A stretch of 64,000 bases of DNA from Apium graveolens (GCF_009905375.1 NC_133648.1:91390631-91454630), one strand, 5' to 3'; numbered from the stretch's first letter, positions 1 through 12,149 are shown. Numbers and translations are program-made. Notes: generated by a model not told the origin, from the sequence alone.

Positions 1-725
1 ATGATTTTGTGTTCTAGTAATGGAACAAGTGATTTTGAGGTTCCCGGAGAGGAACAAGTTTTATAGGTCCTGCGATGGGACAATTTTTATGGTTCCCGTA
101 ACAGAACAAATGATTTTGGGTCCCCGTAACGGGACAAATGGTTTTATGGATCCTGCGATGGGACAGAAGGTTTGAAACTGAAAATAGCACGCTAAAAATT
201 GAACTCTGGTATTTATGCACAACACATGACTGTTGATTTTTGTTTTACAGAGCATGCTAGTTTTAATATCCAGTTTATACCTATTTTACACGTTTCTGGA
301 AAGATATGAATTCCGTTCCTATAACTGCTTTACTTTAAACTGTTTTACTTGTTATTCATATAGTGGTGCTGCTGAGCAAGCAATTGCTCACCCTTGCGGA
401 ATATCTTATATGTATTGCAGATGCCTAGGAGATTTTTGCGCGGTAGTCAGGGCAGAGTTCCAGCTCCTTTCGTGTCAGGCTCCTCTGAGGTAGTTGTGTT
501 CAGACCAGATGAGGTCTGTTGAGTTGCTGCATTTAAATTAATGGTCAGGACTGTGTAAAGTAATTTGGATTGTGTTAGTTGAGTAACCTAAGTCATACTT
601 AAACCTGGAAAAGGTCTTGGAAAAAGGGGGTTGTAATTGTATTATTAATGTTTTGAGATATATTATGTTTAGTATTATGGATGTTGGTGACGTCAACTCC
701 TGACCCCGGGGTTGGGGCCATCACA
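1..725 (+). repeat. 5' LTR, 3' portion only
   Basis: It matches 6507-7232 almost end to end and finishes in CATCACA directly before the primer binding site. The first 175 bases carry the small hairpin array described at 6518-6671. The first ~2.9 kb of this LTR lie left of the window. Confidence 0.88.
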
Positions 726-727
726 GT

Positions 728-739
728 TGGTATTAGAGC
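728..739 (+). other. Primer binding site (tRNA-iMet type)
   Basis: TGGTATTAGAGC lies two bases after the LTR end and differs by one base from TGGTATCAGAGC, the complement of the initiator tRNA-Met 3' end used by most plant LTR elements. Confidence 0.8.
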
Positions 740-2249
740 TACAGGTTTGGGTCCCTGATTTAGGTTATGGGTAGAGTCAAAAGAGTAAAGAAAGGTTCGT
801 AGATAGATGTAAGTCAGCAAGTCAATCAGATGAGTGAGTCTATGAGTTTAGTCAAGGGTTTCGGAGACGTAACCCTGACGTTTATTGAGGATTGACTGGA
901 ACTGCCCTAACCTAGAGTACATATTCTTCGCATATGTATTATTAGTAACGTTTTATGGAGATTTGTAGTTTTCCCTCAAGAATACGAGTCTGATTGCGAG
1001 GATTCAGCGTTGAGCGGGCCCTTGTTGTGTCAGCCGAGAAGACGCCAGCGTTATTCCTAAATATTACCTTTTCTATCTCAAGGAATGTTATTGGCCCGAT
1101 TGTGTGAACTTTGTGAGTTGAATAGTATGATAATAGTCGGTGGCGGCTATGACGGTCAAGTTTTATAGTGAATGTGGATCAGAACGAGAGGTGGTATCTT
1201 TGAACCCTTATACTTCTTCCTGGAAGGGCATTTTTATTTTCAGAGTCATTGTTTCTTATTCTATAAGTTTTGAACCCGATGTAAGCTACTTAGGGTTCTG
1301 TTGATCTCATTACAAATCAGATCCACCCTTTCCTATTTCTGAATTTTCTTTCGAACCTTGCTTCTTCTCTCGGAAATTCTATTGGTTGATTGGGGCAAAC
1401 AATGCATATGAGATGACCATTTGTCTGTGTGGCAAAAAGGGTCTGGTGGGACGCCACTGAATTATGTGTTCTGACCGTATGGTACTCAGACTGGCCATCT
1501 TATGTACTTGTATGGTTGCTCCCAGTCATACCTACATTTTCTTCTTCACTGCTTCTTCTTATTCGATTCCCTCGAGCCGAAAATTTTATTGGATTTTCTA
1601 TGGTAATGAATTTCTGCGATTAGATGGTCCTTGTTATTAAAAGCAAGTAAGAGCGACTGTTGAGAAGAACGAGAGTCCTATATCAGGATATCATTTAAGA
1701 ATAATGGTAATCGTGAGAGTTCAGAACCTAATGATGGAATTATAGCCTCAGGTAAATCAATGGTTGATGGGTTACTTGCGGGTGACAAGAAATCATCCTT
1801 GGAAGAAGGGTTGGTTAAAACATGAATGATGGTGCTTAGTGGAGTCAGTGTCCCTTAAGCTTGACTCGATTTATCGGCTTGTTCTACATAGTGTGTGACT
1901 AATATATTCAACCAACTTTTGTGGTATGTTGGAGAAATTTAGCTGCTATACCTGAGTAGTGATGAGAAGTTGGTTAGTTACTGTTATATTAAGGAACCGT
2001 GCTACGATATTTAGTTTCTTTGCATTTTAGATATCCTGAACTGTTGTTGATTCTGTTACTGTTATTGTTGCTATGATTACTTGAGCTGTTAATCTGGTTT
2101 TCTTTTATAAATGGACACCGATATTAAAGACTTGGGTATTGTGGTTGGGCAGCATTTTCCTGATACAGGTGCACCGTTCAAACGGTGATACCTTTTGTCA
2201 AATAATTTTTGTTATGTTTTGAATAAACTCATTTATATATTTCAGGAAG
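740..2249 (+). other. Long untranslated leader of the gag-only element
   Basis: About 1.5 kb without a convincing gene. Short open stretches show no family motif and differ in composition from gag. A polypyrimidine-AG sequence at about 2232-2244, just before the gag frame, could be a splice acceptor, but this is only a resemblance. Confidence 0.55.
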
Positions 2250-3359
2250 ATACCACCCAAGAAAGCTACCCAGTCTAAAGGAAATAGTAGTAGTTTTACG
2301 GAGGGTCCAGCTATAAATGAAATTCTAGACTTGTTGCGCCAGCAGCAGCAACAACAGTTACAGTTAATCCAACAGGTTCAGCAGCAGCAACTACTGTTGC
2401 AGCAGCAACAGCAAGGAGTGAACCAAAGTGCTAGTTTCAAATCCTTACAGAATGTTAACCCTCCTGAGTTTAAAGGTGAACCTAATCTAGTAGCTTTCGG
2501 AGCATGGTTAAAAGAGATGGAGAAAGCTTTCAATCTTGTTCAAGTAAGTGAGAATCTTAAGACGGATTATGCAAGCTATTTCTTGAAAAATGAAGCGAAT
2601 TATTGGTGGGAGTCAACCAGGGCGTTAGAAGGAGAAGGCCCTATTTCATGGGCTAGGTTTACTGAGTTATTTTTGGAAAAGTATTTTCCTGACTGCGTGA
2701 AAAATCAAATGGAGATTGAGTTTCTAGAACTGAAGCAAGGTGACAGAAGTGTAGCTGAGTATGAGGCTAAGTTCACAGAGTTGGCTAGGTTTGTACCAGA
2801 TTATGTGTGCTCTGAAGCTCAGAAGGCAAGGAGGTTTCAACAAGGATTGAAGCCTGAAATTCGTAGTGGACTGGTGGCATTGCAACTCAAGACGTATCCT
2901 TCCGTAGTTCAGGCCGCCTTAGTAATTGAATTTGATCAGAAGTTAGCCGCTAGAGAAAAAGAAGATAAGAAGCGAAAGATTGATGATATGGAAGAAGCGT
3001 CAGATCAAGAAGGATCCAGTCAGCAGTCTCATAAAAAGGTCGGAAGGAGTAAGAATAAAGAATTTAGGGAGAAAAGTATTTCTTTAAATAGAATTAGTAA
3101 CACCTCAGCCAGCTCTAATCAGGCCAATTCGGTTAAATCGCCTATATCGGAATGTAAGCAATGCGGTAAAAGACATGGTGAAAGGTGTAAAGCAAATACT
3201 AAATGTTTTAGGTGTAGTCAGAAGGGACATTATGCGTCAGAATGTAAGGTGGAAAATCCAGGAGTCGTCTGTTATAACTGTGGCAAGGTAGGGCATGTTG
3301 CCAAGAATTGTAGAAGTACTTCCCGAGATAGCATTGGAGGTAGTGCATGTCAATGTTAA
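2250..3359 (+). CDS. gag: Gag polyprotein of gypsy element (capsid plus zinc knuckles)
   Basis: The frame is open from before 2250 to the TAA at 3357-3359. A Gln-rich stretch (about 2331-2415) is followed by a Retrotrans_gag capsid region (about 2470-2940) with the typical WW.S, F...FFP-like and EYEAKF segments. Then come a partial CxxCG..H...C motif and two CCHC zinc knuckles (about 3210-3315). Gag packages the element RNA into particles; the knuckles bind RNA. The expected start, an MPPKK-like N-terminus, falls at 2250-2252, but that codon reads ATA instead of ATG, and no other in-frame ATG precedes the capsid. Either the start was lost by a G-to-A change or the start comes from an upstream exon. 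The frame stops soon after the second knuckle, where protease would normally follow. Confidence 0.82.
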   Translation: MPPKKATQSKGNSSSFTEGPAINEILDLLRQQQQQQLQLIQQVQQQQLLLQQQQQGVNQSASFKSLQNVNPPEFKGEPNLVAFGAWLKEMEKAFNLVQVSENLKTDYASYFLKNEANYWWESTRALEGEGPISWARFTELFLEKYFPDCVKNQMEIEFLELKQGDRSVAEYEAKFTELARFVPDYVCSEAQKARRFQQGLKPEIRSGLVALQLKTYPSVVQAALVIEFDQKLAAREKEDKKRKIDDMEEASDQEGSSQQSHKKVGRSKNKEFREKSISLNRISNTSASSNQANSVKSPISECKQCGKRHGERCKANTKCFRCSQKGHYASECKVENPGVVCYNCGKVGHVAKNCRSTSRDSIGGSACQC

Positions 3360-3617
3360 GGCAATATGTGCCTGATTTGAACCAAGTCGTTGATTGAGAG
3401 TCAAGGGGCTCTCATCCGAATTTGTTTTGCGTGGAATGATCAATTCAAATTCTAGTTCGTTAAAAAGCGAATTCCTAGAAATGAGTTTATGTCTATACTG
3501 AGTATGGTTTGAATAGATCCTTGAATAGAAGAGCCTATTTAAAAGTTAGAGTCAAAATTGCTTGACAAAAATCCTCACTTGTTTAGTTAGATCAGATTCT
3601 GAGGATATAATCTTTTT

Positions 3618-3629
3618 AAGGGGGAAGGA
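3618..3629 (+). other. Polypurine tract
   Basis: AAGGGGGAAGGA immediately precedes the 3' LTR start at 3630 and would prime plus-strand DNA synthesis. Confidence 0.8.
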
Positions 3630-4476
3630 TATAACGACCCGTATATTTTTATTATTATTTAAATGTGTAATTATGGAATAAATAATTAAATAAAATATTT
3701 GTATGGGTTTGGTCAGTGGGTTATTATCCTGTAACTATGTGTATGTGCTGACTAGTGTATGAAATTGAATTGCGTGGTTAATTAATGAATTATATGATTT
3801 TGTATCGTTGTTAAAAATGGTGTTATTGTAGTTTTATTTCCATAAATACTTGGAATCTCTTTAAAATTGTTTTTATGACTTTATAATCTCAATATTTATT
3901 TTTGGGATTCTATAAAATTTAGAAATCAATATTTCATCAATTATTTAGCCCTGTATGATTTTCTGATTATATTTAAGTGCAAATTCCATATTAAATTCAA
4001 AAATGTCTCAAAAATTATGAAACTCATATTTCATTAGGTTTGGATTATTCTGAGAATTTTAAAATTATTTTGGAAATTTTTAGGATTAATTTTACCCGTG
4101 CGTTGATTCGCTTAATTGTTAAAAACGGATATAAATTGCGTTTCAAAAATTGTTTTAAAATTATGAAATTTATGTTTTAATTAACTTCGGGATATTTATA
4201 ACATTTTAAAACTATTTTTGTGATTTTCTGAATTTGTTTTAAGTGCAGCTCGGTTCTTTAATTGTGAATTGCGGGTATGTTAGCGCGACTCAAAATGATT
4301 TAAAAATTTACAAAAATTTTATTTATTTAGTTTTTAATTGATCCGAAAATTTTAAGTGTATATGGTAATTTTTCGGGATAAAACTTACCCGTAAGTTTTT
4401 TGATTAAGCGCGAGACGCGGGACAAAATAGGGGCATTCAGGAATTGCGTGTCAAGTAAACTGATTCGTGTCACATT

Positions 4477-4485
4477 TTTATAAAC
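4477..4485 (+). promoter_or_regulatory. Candidate LTR TATA box
   Basis: TTTATAAAC lies about 50-70 bases upstream of a CT-rich leader-like stretch. If transcription starts near 4510, the hairpin array at 6518 lies in the transcribed R/U5 part of the LTR. Inferred from sequence context only. Confidence 0.5.
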
Positions 4486-4792
4486 TCATGTGACACGTGC
4501 TAGCTGCTCACTGGTTAGAGAGAAAAAAAAATAGGAACAAACCCCCACCCCCCTTTCCCTGTTATCTCTCGACTGCATCTCTCTCTTACTCTTTATCTCG
4601 CTTTAATCTCTTCCTCGGCTTCTTGCTAAGCTTAATCGATCTCTTTTCCCTCTCCTTGCCCATTATCTGGTAATTCCCCTATCTGTTCTTCCCGTAACGT
4701 CGCCGTCGGCCTTGCTTTTCCGGCGGGTTATGGTGGCGCGTGTAGGGGGTTTGCTTGAGTATTATTGTTGCAGTGTGTGTATAATGTGCATA

Positions 4793-4838
4793 TGGTGTGT
4801 GTAACGTGTGTGCGTGTGTGTGTATTGTGTGTGTTTGT
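4793..4838 (+). repeat. GT microsatellite
   Basis: Interrupted GT dinucleotide run inside the LTR. It generates a spurious Cys/Val-rich frame. Confidence 0.7.
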
Positions 4839-6517
4839 CTTGCCCTGTTCGTGGTTGTCTTGCGGATGGTCACTGCGATTTTCTGATTTTCCGGCCTATT
4901 CTCTGGTTGGATGCATGTTGTTCCTGGTTATGCTGGTTTCCTATATTTAATTCGAAGCCTAAATTGTTGGGTTATTCGAAGTATTTATTCGAATTAAGGA
5001 ATTACTCGAATGAAATTTTGATGATTATTCGGATATTTATTTTTAATTATTCGAGATTTAAATCGTTGAAATATGTGTTGGAAACCCGACTTTATCGGGT
5101 ACCCACAAATTTCGCCGCCGTCAGCGATGAACATTGGTGAGCTGACGGTGGACTGAGATGATTATTCTGAGTCCTAATATTTTAAAATAAATAAAAATAA
5201 ATACGAATAATAATAATAATAAGTTGATTTAATCGGTGATTGAGAAATTGTGAAATGTAGATTGTGTGATTGGTTTGGACTGAATTGATTGGTTGTGATT
5301 TGACGTCGAGTTGCTCGACGGGTAGGCCAATAAACAGAGGATGTGCTGCCTAAATTTTTGGAAATTAAATCTGGGAATTCGGGACATACCCTGTAATTAT
5401 CGGAACATCGAATAAGTATAAATAAGTATATACATATATCTTGTGCGAAACCTGACGGTATGTTGTGGTGAATGTTTTGTCAAAATCCAGTAACCCTAAT
5501 TTCGTAAAATGACGAGTGTACGTATTTTCTGAAAATGAACACCAAACCGATTTCTCGCGAACGTGAACCCTGACTGTTGGATTTGTTATTGGATTGTAAT
5601 AATGTATATAATTATAAGTCGGGATTTGATATCGAATGGGTAGATGTGTTATTGAGGATATGTCAAGCATACCTAGACGTCTAATGTAGGATATTTCGGC
5701 TCTGTAGGTTCTAGTTGAAGGACTCCAAAAGTGATATCGAACTAAAGATAACCTAGTGATCAGTCGACAAGCGTAACAAGGTTCCTAAGCGAAGGACCTG
5801 AGCGTTGTAGTCGGATCCAGGATAGTCAAATAGTAAAGTGATAAAGCCTGAGCGTTCGAGTAGGCTCATAGTCGATTAATAATAGTTGTAAAGCTCTGCA
5901 TGGCAAGTACCCCTGACCATTCTTTTATGGTTCAGTATATGTGAATAGCTAATGTGTTAGTCTCATAATGGAACAGAAACGTTTTAAGTTACGTATCCCC
6001 TGTATTTGAAAATGATGTTAAAAATTGTGTTTTGGGGAAAAGTAACTTCTGAAAACACCTATCTCTAAACGAGATTTAAATGAAAGGAGTTTTAAATAGT
6101 GTGCTGTGACAAAATGGTTTTAACAAGAGATATGTGGCAGTGATTTTGGAAACTGGATAAAGAGAATGTTTTGATCCACCTATGTCGTGGAACTTTGGAA
6201 AAAGGCAAAAAGGGAATTCGATTAATCTATTGGAGTTGCGTAAGAAGCCCGTTATTCGGTAACGGCCCAGTATGAGGTTGTGTAAGTGGCTAATTGGGTT
6301 GTGTATTTTGTTTAACCGATTAGTCTAGCGGGGGGGGCAGACCTAGATAGTCTTTTCCCAAGTTCCGGAACACATTCTTATTCTGGATGGCCGCTAGTCG
6401 CTGTTCGGTGAGGGTAGACTGATCAGCTGTCTTCACCCGTTAAACATCCAATAGTTTTGATTGATTCAGTTTTGAAAATTGTTTAACAATCAACATGTCG
6501 AGACAGATGATTTTGTG

Positions 6518-6671
6518 GTTCCAATAATGGAACAAGTGATTTTGAGGATCCCGGAGAGGAACAAGTTTTATAGGTCCTATGATGGGACAAGTTTTATGGT
6601 TCCCGTAACGGAACAAATGATTTTGGGTCCCCGTAACGAGACAAATGGTTTTATGGGTCCTGCGATGGGAC
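6518..6671 (+). repeat. Tandem array of six small hairpins (about 28-bp period)
   Basis: Six units begin at 6518, 6547, 6574, 6599, 6627 and 6657. Each has a 5-bp stem and a 5-6 base loop. Stems are GTTCC/GGAAC (units 1, 4 and nearly 2) or GTCCY/GGGAC (units 3, 6 and nearly 5), so the third pair alternates T-A and C-G. The same array occurs at 11-164 in the 5' LTR, where unit 5 is perfect (GTCCC/GGGAC). Confidence 0.8.
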
Positions 6672-7301
6672 AGAAGGTTTGAAACTGAAAATAGCATGCT
6701 AAAAATTGAACTCTGGTATTTATGCACAACACACGACTGTTGATTTTTGTTTTACAGAGCATGCTAGTTTTAATATCCAGTTTATACCTGTTTTACACGT
6801 TTCTAGCAAGATATGAATTCTGTTCCTATAACTGATATACTTTAAACTGTTTTACTTGTTATTCATATAGTGGTGCTGCTTAGCAAGCAATTGCTCACCC
6901 TTGCGGAATATCTTATATGTATTGCAGATGCCTAGGAGATTCTTGCGCGGTAGTCAGGGCAGAGTTCCAGCTCCTTTCATGTCAGGCTCCTCTGAGGTAG
7001 TTGTGTTCAGACCAGATGAGGTCTGTTGAGTTGCTGCATTTAAATTAATGGTCAGGACTGTGTAAAGTAATTTAGATTGTGTTAGTTGAGTAACCTAAGT
7101 CATACTTAAACCTGGAAAAGGTCTTGGAAAAAGGGGGTCGTAATTGTATTATTAATGTTTTGAGATATATTATGTTTAGTATTATGGATGTTGGTGATGT
7201 CAACTCCTGACCCCGGGGTTGAGGCCATCACAATTTTGGGCTAATTTGATTGGTTACTTTATTTTACTTTTTAATTTTTGATAGTTTTATTTCTGAGTAA
7301 G

Positions 7302-7309
7302 TATAAAAG
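7302..7309 (+). promoter_or_regulatory. Internal TATA box of accessory gene, copy 1
   Basis: TATAAAAG lies 115 bases before the ATG at 7417. Copy 3 has the same octamer 118 bases before its ATG. Pyrimidine-rich leader and AACAATGGCA start context follow in both, which suggests the accessory gene has its own promoter. Confidence 0.6.
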
Positions 7310-7416
7310 CTTATTTCATTTCTATTTTTGCGTTTATTTTTCTCAAGAAAATTTTCTAACTCTCTTCTTCTCCAAAAGCAAATACTCCCTTTCTGCAACT
7401 AATTTCAATCACAACA

Positions 7417-10400
7417 ATGGCACCCGTAGTCAAAATCATGTCCTCAACTGGGTACGTTTATGGAAAGAACAACTTCGTGGCTTTGGTGAAAAAGCAAATT
7501 CCAGCATCTGAAGACTATCACAAAATGATGTACTTCATCCTGAACTGCAAACTGAGTTATGCCATGCTTGAGTCTCCAACCATTTACTGTGAAGTTGTCG
7601 AGGAAATTTGGACTACAATAGTGTTCAACTCAAAGGACAAGACCGTTACCTTCACTCTCAAAGGTAATGAACACTGTATTAACTGTGATACAATTGAAAA
7701 GTGCTTTAAACTGCCTGAAAATAACACACTTGCTCTACACATAGACACTGATGTGAGTAACATGGTAATTTCTATGGGCTATGCTCTTAGTGCCACTAAG
7801 TTAGGTGATGTTAGGAGAATGGGTCTTAGGAAAGAATGGAGCTTTCTATGTGATTCCTTTATCAAGGTGTTTTCTGGTAAAGTTAGCAACTTTGATGTTA
7901 TGACTTATTCACTTGTTAAGATGCTTTATATGCTTTTAAGTGATAAGTATTTTAATTTCAGTACTTCTGTCATGTATGAATTAGGGAGTAAGTTATGAGA
8001 TATAAAGAATAGGTCTAAGAACATCTATTATGCTAGATTCTTTATGATGTTAGCTAATTTTGTTACTGAGGATCTCTCTATTGAGAACCCAACAAACAAG
8101 TTAGATTGTTGGGTCCAAGAGAGAAGAAAAATTGCTGACTTGAACAGGGCAAATCACCACAAGGATATTCCCCTTATTTACATGTCAATCATGGAACAAC
8201 CTCAGGTAAGTGAGGTAAATATTTATGTCCCTACTACTTTACAACCACCTATTTCTTTACAATCAACTATGACCATGGCACCCATGACAGTGACCAAACA
8301 GGTGCCTACCCAATCTACAAAACTAAAGATTTCAAAATCCAAGTCAAAGAAAGCCCTCTCTAGTTTCTCTCAAAAGAAGCTAGTTGTAATATCCACTACG
8401 AACCAAGAGGGGAGTGTGAAGGGAAGTAAGTCTGGTGAGGGACAGGGTGAACATAAAAGAAGCCCTAAGAATAAAGAGGGAGAATTGTGTGTAACCCAAC
8501 CTCGCCACACTGTAGTCTCCCAACATACTGTAATGCTTAATAAGGACTCAAACTCATTACTAGTTTCATCCTCCCAAAAGGATGTTACTATTGAAACAAG
8601 ATCTCAACCAAGAGCACATGCCAAGAGGGTTAGGGACACAAGCTCACCCTAAACTTATGCTAGAAAGAAGAAATCTAAAATACTTGGGGATACACAGGGT
8701 GCACACACTGTGCAAACTGCAGTCAAAGACTCAGTTACAGCACATTCTCAAGGTCAGGTTGAGTCGACTCCTGTAAATGTGGAGTTACGACCAAAATCTT
8801 TAATAATAGAAGCACCTCACACACCAAACTCACCAAATTCTTTGGATGTGGACATAATTCACACATCAATTCCTGATTCTCCATCTTTAACACTCATGGA
8901 GAAGCCAAAATCTACAATAAGTAGGCATCATCTTTTAGATGATTTGTTGGCTCACTTGCCATTTATTTCTGATTTTACTGAGAAATCTGTGCAAAATCTC
9001 AAATCAATCACCACAGATTCTACAGTAGTTTCAACTCCATACTCTGTAATTTCTACTATTTCAACGGATATTGTTCATCCGTCGACTAGTGATTGTATTT
9101 TGACGGATGCTTAACAGCAGTCATCCGTTGAAACTCTTAACTACTACCTCGATGAATGTTTCTCATCCATTGAACATCACTGCACCACTTCAGTTTTCAA
9201 TAATAGTTACAAGTGCAGATGATCTAGTAGTTATACAATCACTCTTAGGATTAAGGGAAGAGAGTGAACAGAGTGAGAGGCTGAGTTGCTCTCAGGAAAA
9301 AGGAGAGTAAAATAGTGAAAATATACAAGCTATTTCTTCTAGCTTGGCAAACGTGAGTGAGTGGAGTCCCACTTTAGTAGGTGAAGGTGAGGGTGTGAGA
9401 GTGGGAAGCCAAGGGGAGCCCTTGATGCAAATATAGAGAGATAATGAGGGAAAAACATGTACTGCAGAATGGGAAGAGCCCATTGTTAGTGAGTTAAGGG
9501 ATGTCAACGAGGCTGAAAAGAAACAACTATTTCAGCAAGATTATCAAGCTGCCTTAGACTCTGTTTCTTATGAAGCTGAGGCATTTACTCACCCTGTTAT
9601 AGCTTATCGAGTTTTAGATGAACATGACAATGTGGCTGCTGAGAGAATTCTCAATTTGGTCCACACAACTGCCTCCATGCAAAGGGCCAAGGATGCAATC
9701 ACTGCCATGCCCTCCACAGCCGGTGATAATTTTGAATATGTTGAAGAATCATTTGGGGATGATGGTGAGGATGATGAAATAGAAGGCATGAACATAGGGG
9801 GAGATGCAGAAACTCCATCATGGATGATGCACAAGGAATGCTCTTACTCACATCTCCAATCCACACTATTCAAGCTTATCCATGACACCCAAACAGCAAT
9901 TCAAGCATCTACTAGTGCCAACACCAAAAGTTTACTTAAAGCTCACCTGGAATCTCTACAATTGCACAAAATTCAAGCCCTCCAACAAAGTCATGATGTG
10001 GACACCATAAAGAATGAAATTGGTGAAGTTAAAAAGGACTTTGTTGCAAGGTTGGATGCTAGGCTTCCAAGCACAATTATGACAGAGATAGCTCAAAAGC
10101 TGAGAAAGGAAGCTGATTTGAACAGAAAAGTTGAGGCCATAGACTCAAGATTGAAAAAGGTGGAGAAATCAATGGCTAAGATACTTGAAAATCAGGGAAC
10201 TCAAACAAGTCTGCTACAATAATTGGTGGTTGCACAAACCTCAACCTCCACTCAACTTGATGCTAACAAAAAGGGGGAGAAAGACTCTATCATTCCAGTT
10301 AATCAGGGAGAGTCAACCAGTGAGGGGGAGAAAGTGCTCATCATACAAATTTGCAAGGTACTTGTTCCAACAATTGCTTTTTCTAAGCCACCAGCTCTTG

Positions 10401-11945
10401 ACAACATTGATCAGATCAAGATAACAACAACTAAGTTGGAGTCAAATGACAAATAGAAGAAGCTTGATGCAGTAGCAGCTGAGTTGGAAATAAATGAAAA
10501 CTGGAAGAAGCTTGATGAAACCATCAAGAAGAAGTTTGGTCCAATTTAGAAGCAAGACAAAGTCTTCTCTCATTTCTCTCAATTGAGACCAATTTTAGCA
10601 AATGACATGAGCTTAGGGAACATGGAAAGAGGACAATGCTCATCTATTAAATCTCCAAAGGCCATTGTGTTTTTTAAACCCAAGATAAATTATCCAAAGA
10701 ATTCAGGCAAAAATCCATTGGACCTAATGTATGAAACCCCCAAGCTAGATGAGAAGAAGCTGCTAGGAAGGTCTATTGCTTTCTTCAAGGATCCCAGAGA
10801 CTCAGTACTAAAGAAAAGAATTGCTAAAATCTACAGGAATAGGAAAATGATCTATGTGGTGGTTGGACATCCACAGTTTGCATATGCTAAGAAAGAAGAA
10901 AAGGTGAGGCTCAAACAACAATAAAGCAAGCTGCTTTAGATGCCAAGAACCAAGCTAAAATCCTGCAATCACAGAAGCTGCATCGCCTACTGTGACATCT
11001 GAGAATCTGATTGAAGGAAAGCAAGAAAAACCAAAGCAGACTAGGAAATTTAGATACAAGCTCCCATCCAAGAGGAAGCTAGATTTCAATGATGATAAGG
11101 AAGAATACATGCAAATCCAATCTATAACTTCAAGTCAACCAGCCATACCTATAGTAAAGGAGGCTAAATTCAAGGTTGATCCTAACACAAATTTTTATGG
11201 TGAACCTGTAATTCTCAAAGATGAACCCATAGATTGGGACAACCTGCCTCTTCCTGATCGAAACATTCCAATACAAGTCAAGCCAATAAAGACAAAGAAA
11301 AGAGTTATTAAGAAGACCAAGCCTGTCAAACTTTAATCCATATCACCGACCACACCCAAACCAACTGTCAACAAGGGAGATCAACTCTTCATTTGTGACA
11401 TTAAAGAATTCTCAGACATAAATCTTTATCTAGAAGAGATAGATGAAGTTAGAGACATTGATGCTTACAGACATCTTCTAAAAAGATTAGTCTTCAGGTA
11501 CAAGGGTATAAGAGAGGTGCCTTAGCCCCTTCACAGAGTTCTCAATGAAGGCTATTCTAATCTGGTGACTATCTTTTCCTCAATCAAGAAGAACTTTGAA
11601 TTCAACATAGTTGCCAAGAAATTGGTACTAAACAAGATTGAGGAGATAAGGAATAGCTGGAGAGGACCAAATGCACTCCCAAGAGTATTAACAATTCCTT
11701 TTACTAGAGATAGGGTGCATTTGAGGCCATACTGGATAATGGAGTTCAAAGATGAAAAGTGCATCAGAAGATTCTTCATATTGGAAGATCAGTTAAAAAT
11801 TTCAAGCAATGAAACTCTCATGAAGATGCAAGAAAAGTTGGATCAGACAAATGAAGATGAATCTGAGTTTTACAGGAAACTTCAAAATCAAATTTAGGAA
11901 AATAATGTGATGCTGGGAAAGAAGTTCAGACAGTCAAGAAAGTAA
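7417..11945 (+). pseudogene. Accessory protein gene of Sirevirus-like element, copy 1 (decayed)
   Basis: A reading frame of about 1,500 codons, now broken. It is in frame 1 from 7417 to about 9107 (stops at 7996-7998 and 8650-8652), frame 2 to about 10924, then frame 3 to the TAA at 11943-11945. In order: an N-terminal globular region (7417-8160) with KLG..RR, R+EWSF and SNFD segments; a Ser/Thr/Lys-rich linker (8200-9300); an acidic and helical, probably coiled-coil region (9480-10220); a Lys-rich linker; and a C-terminal region (11370-11945) with HLRPYW and RRFF..EDQL motifs ending in R.SRK. The N and C regions align with the accessory protein at 22640-26309. No signal peptide or membrane segment is evident. 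I do not recognise a named family, and the function is unknown. Its position matches the env-like ORF of Sireviruses, but it does not look like an envelope protein. Confidence 0.72.
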
Positions 11946-12149
11946 TCCAAATTTGCTCAGTCTAGAAGAGCATCTTGAATATGGCCTGTGAGATTCTCTA
12001 CAAACCTTTCTATGTATGTTTGTCAATAAATTGCAGCACTTATAAATTTTATCTACTATAATTCAGTCTGTATTCAAAGAGTGTTTTGTTATCATCAAGT
12101 TTCTCTTAATTTATGGCTACAATTCTAGTAGACATAAATTGGGGGAGAT
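11946..12149 (+). other. 3' untranslated stretch and polypurine tract
   Basis: A short non-coding stretch ends in the tract TTGGGGGAGAT (12139-12149) before the LTR start TGTTAAG. Copy 3 has the same tract in reverse (58741-58755). Confidence 0.7.

Larger units (their letters stand above)
1..7232 (+). mobile_element. Non-autonomous gag-only Ty3/gypsy element (TR-GAG type), left end outside window
   Basis: The last 725 bases of a 5' LTR (1-725) match 6507-7232 at about 96%. Between the LTRs lie a primer binding site, a gag gene with zinc knuckles and a polypurine tract, but no protease, reverse transcriptase, RNase H or integrase. The internal region is only 2.9 kb, so pol was either lost or never present. 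This is the layout described for TR-GAG elements, which rely on an autonomous partner for pol. I count about 27 differences between the two LTR ends over 725 bases, many of them C/T or G/A. The element sits inside Sirevirus-like copy 1: the homology of that copy resumes at base 7233 with ATTTT, the likely target duplication. Confidence 0.85.
3630..7232 (+). repeat. 3' LTR (3.6 kb) of gag-only gypsy element
   Basis: It begins TATAACGACCC (the usual TGTAACG start with G changed to A) and ends CATCACA. At 3,603 bp the LTR is longer than the 2.9-kb internal region. A candidate TATA box at 4477-4485 precedes a pyrimidine-rich, UTR-like stretch (about 4530-4680), a GT microsatellite (4793-4838) and a hairpin array near the 3' end. 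Open frames inside it (for example around 4765-5140) have no family features and are not genes. Confidence 0.87.

Noticed and set aside
4765..5140. Overlapping plus-strand frames rich in Cys/Val
   Set aside because: They arise from the GT microsatellite and LTR sequence; no family motif, and they lie inside an LTR.
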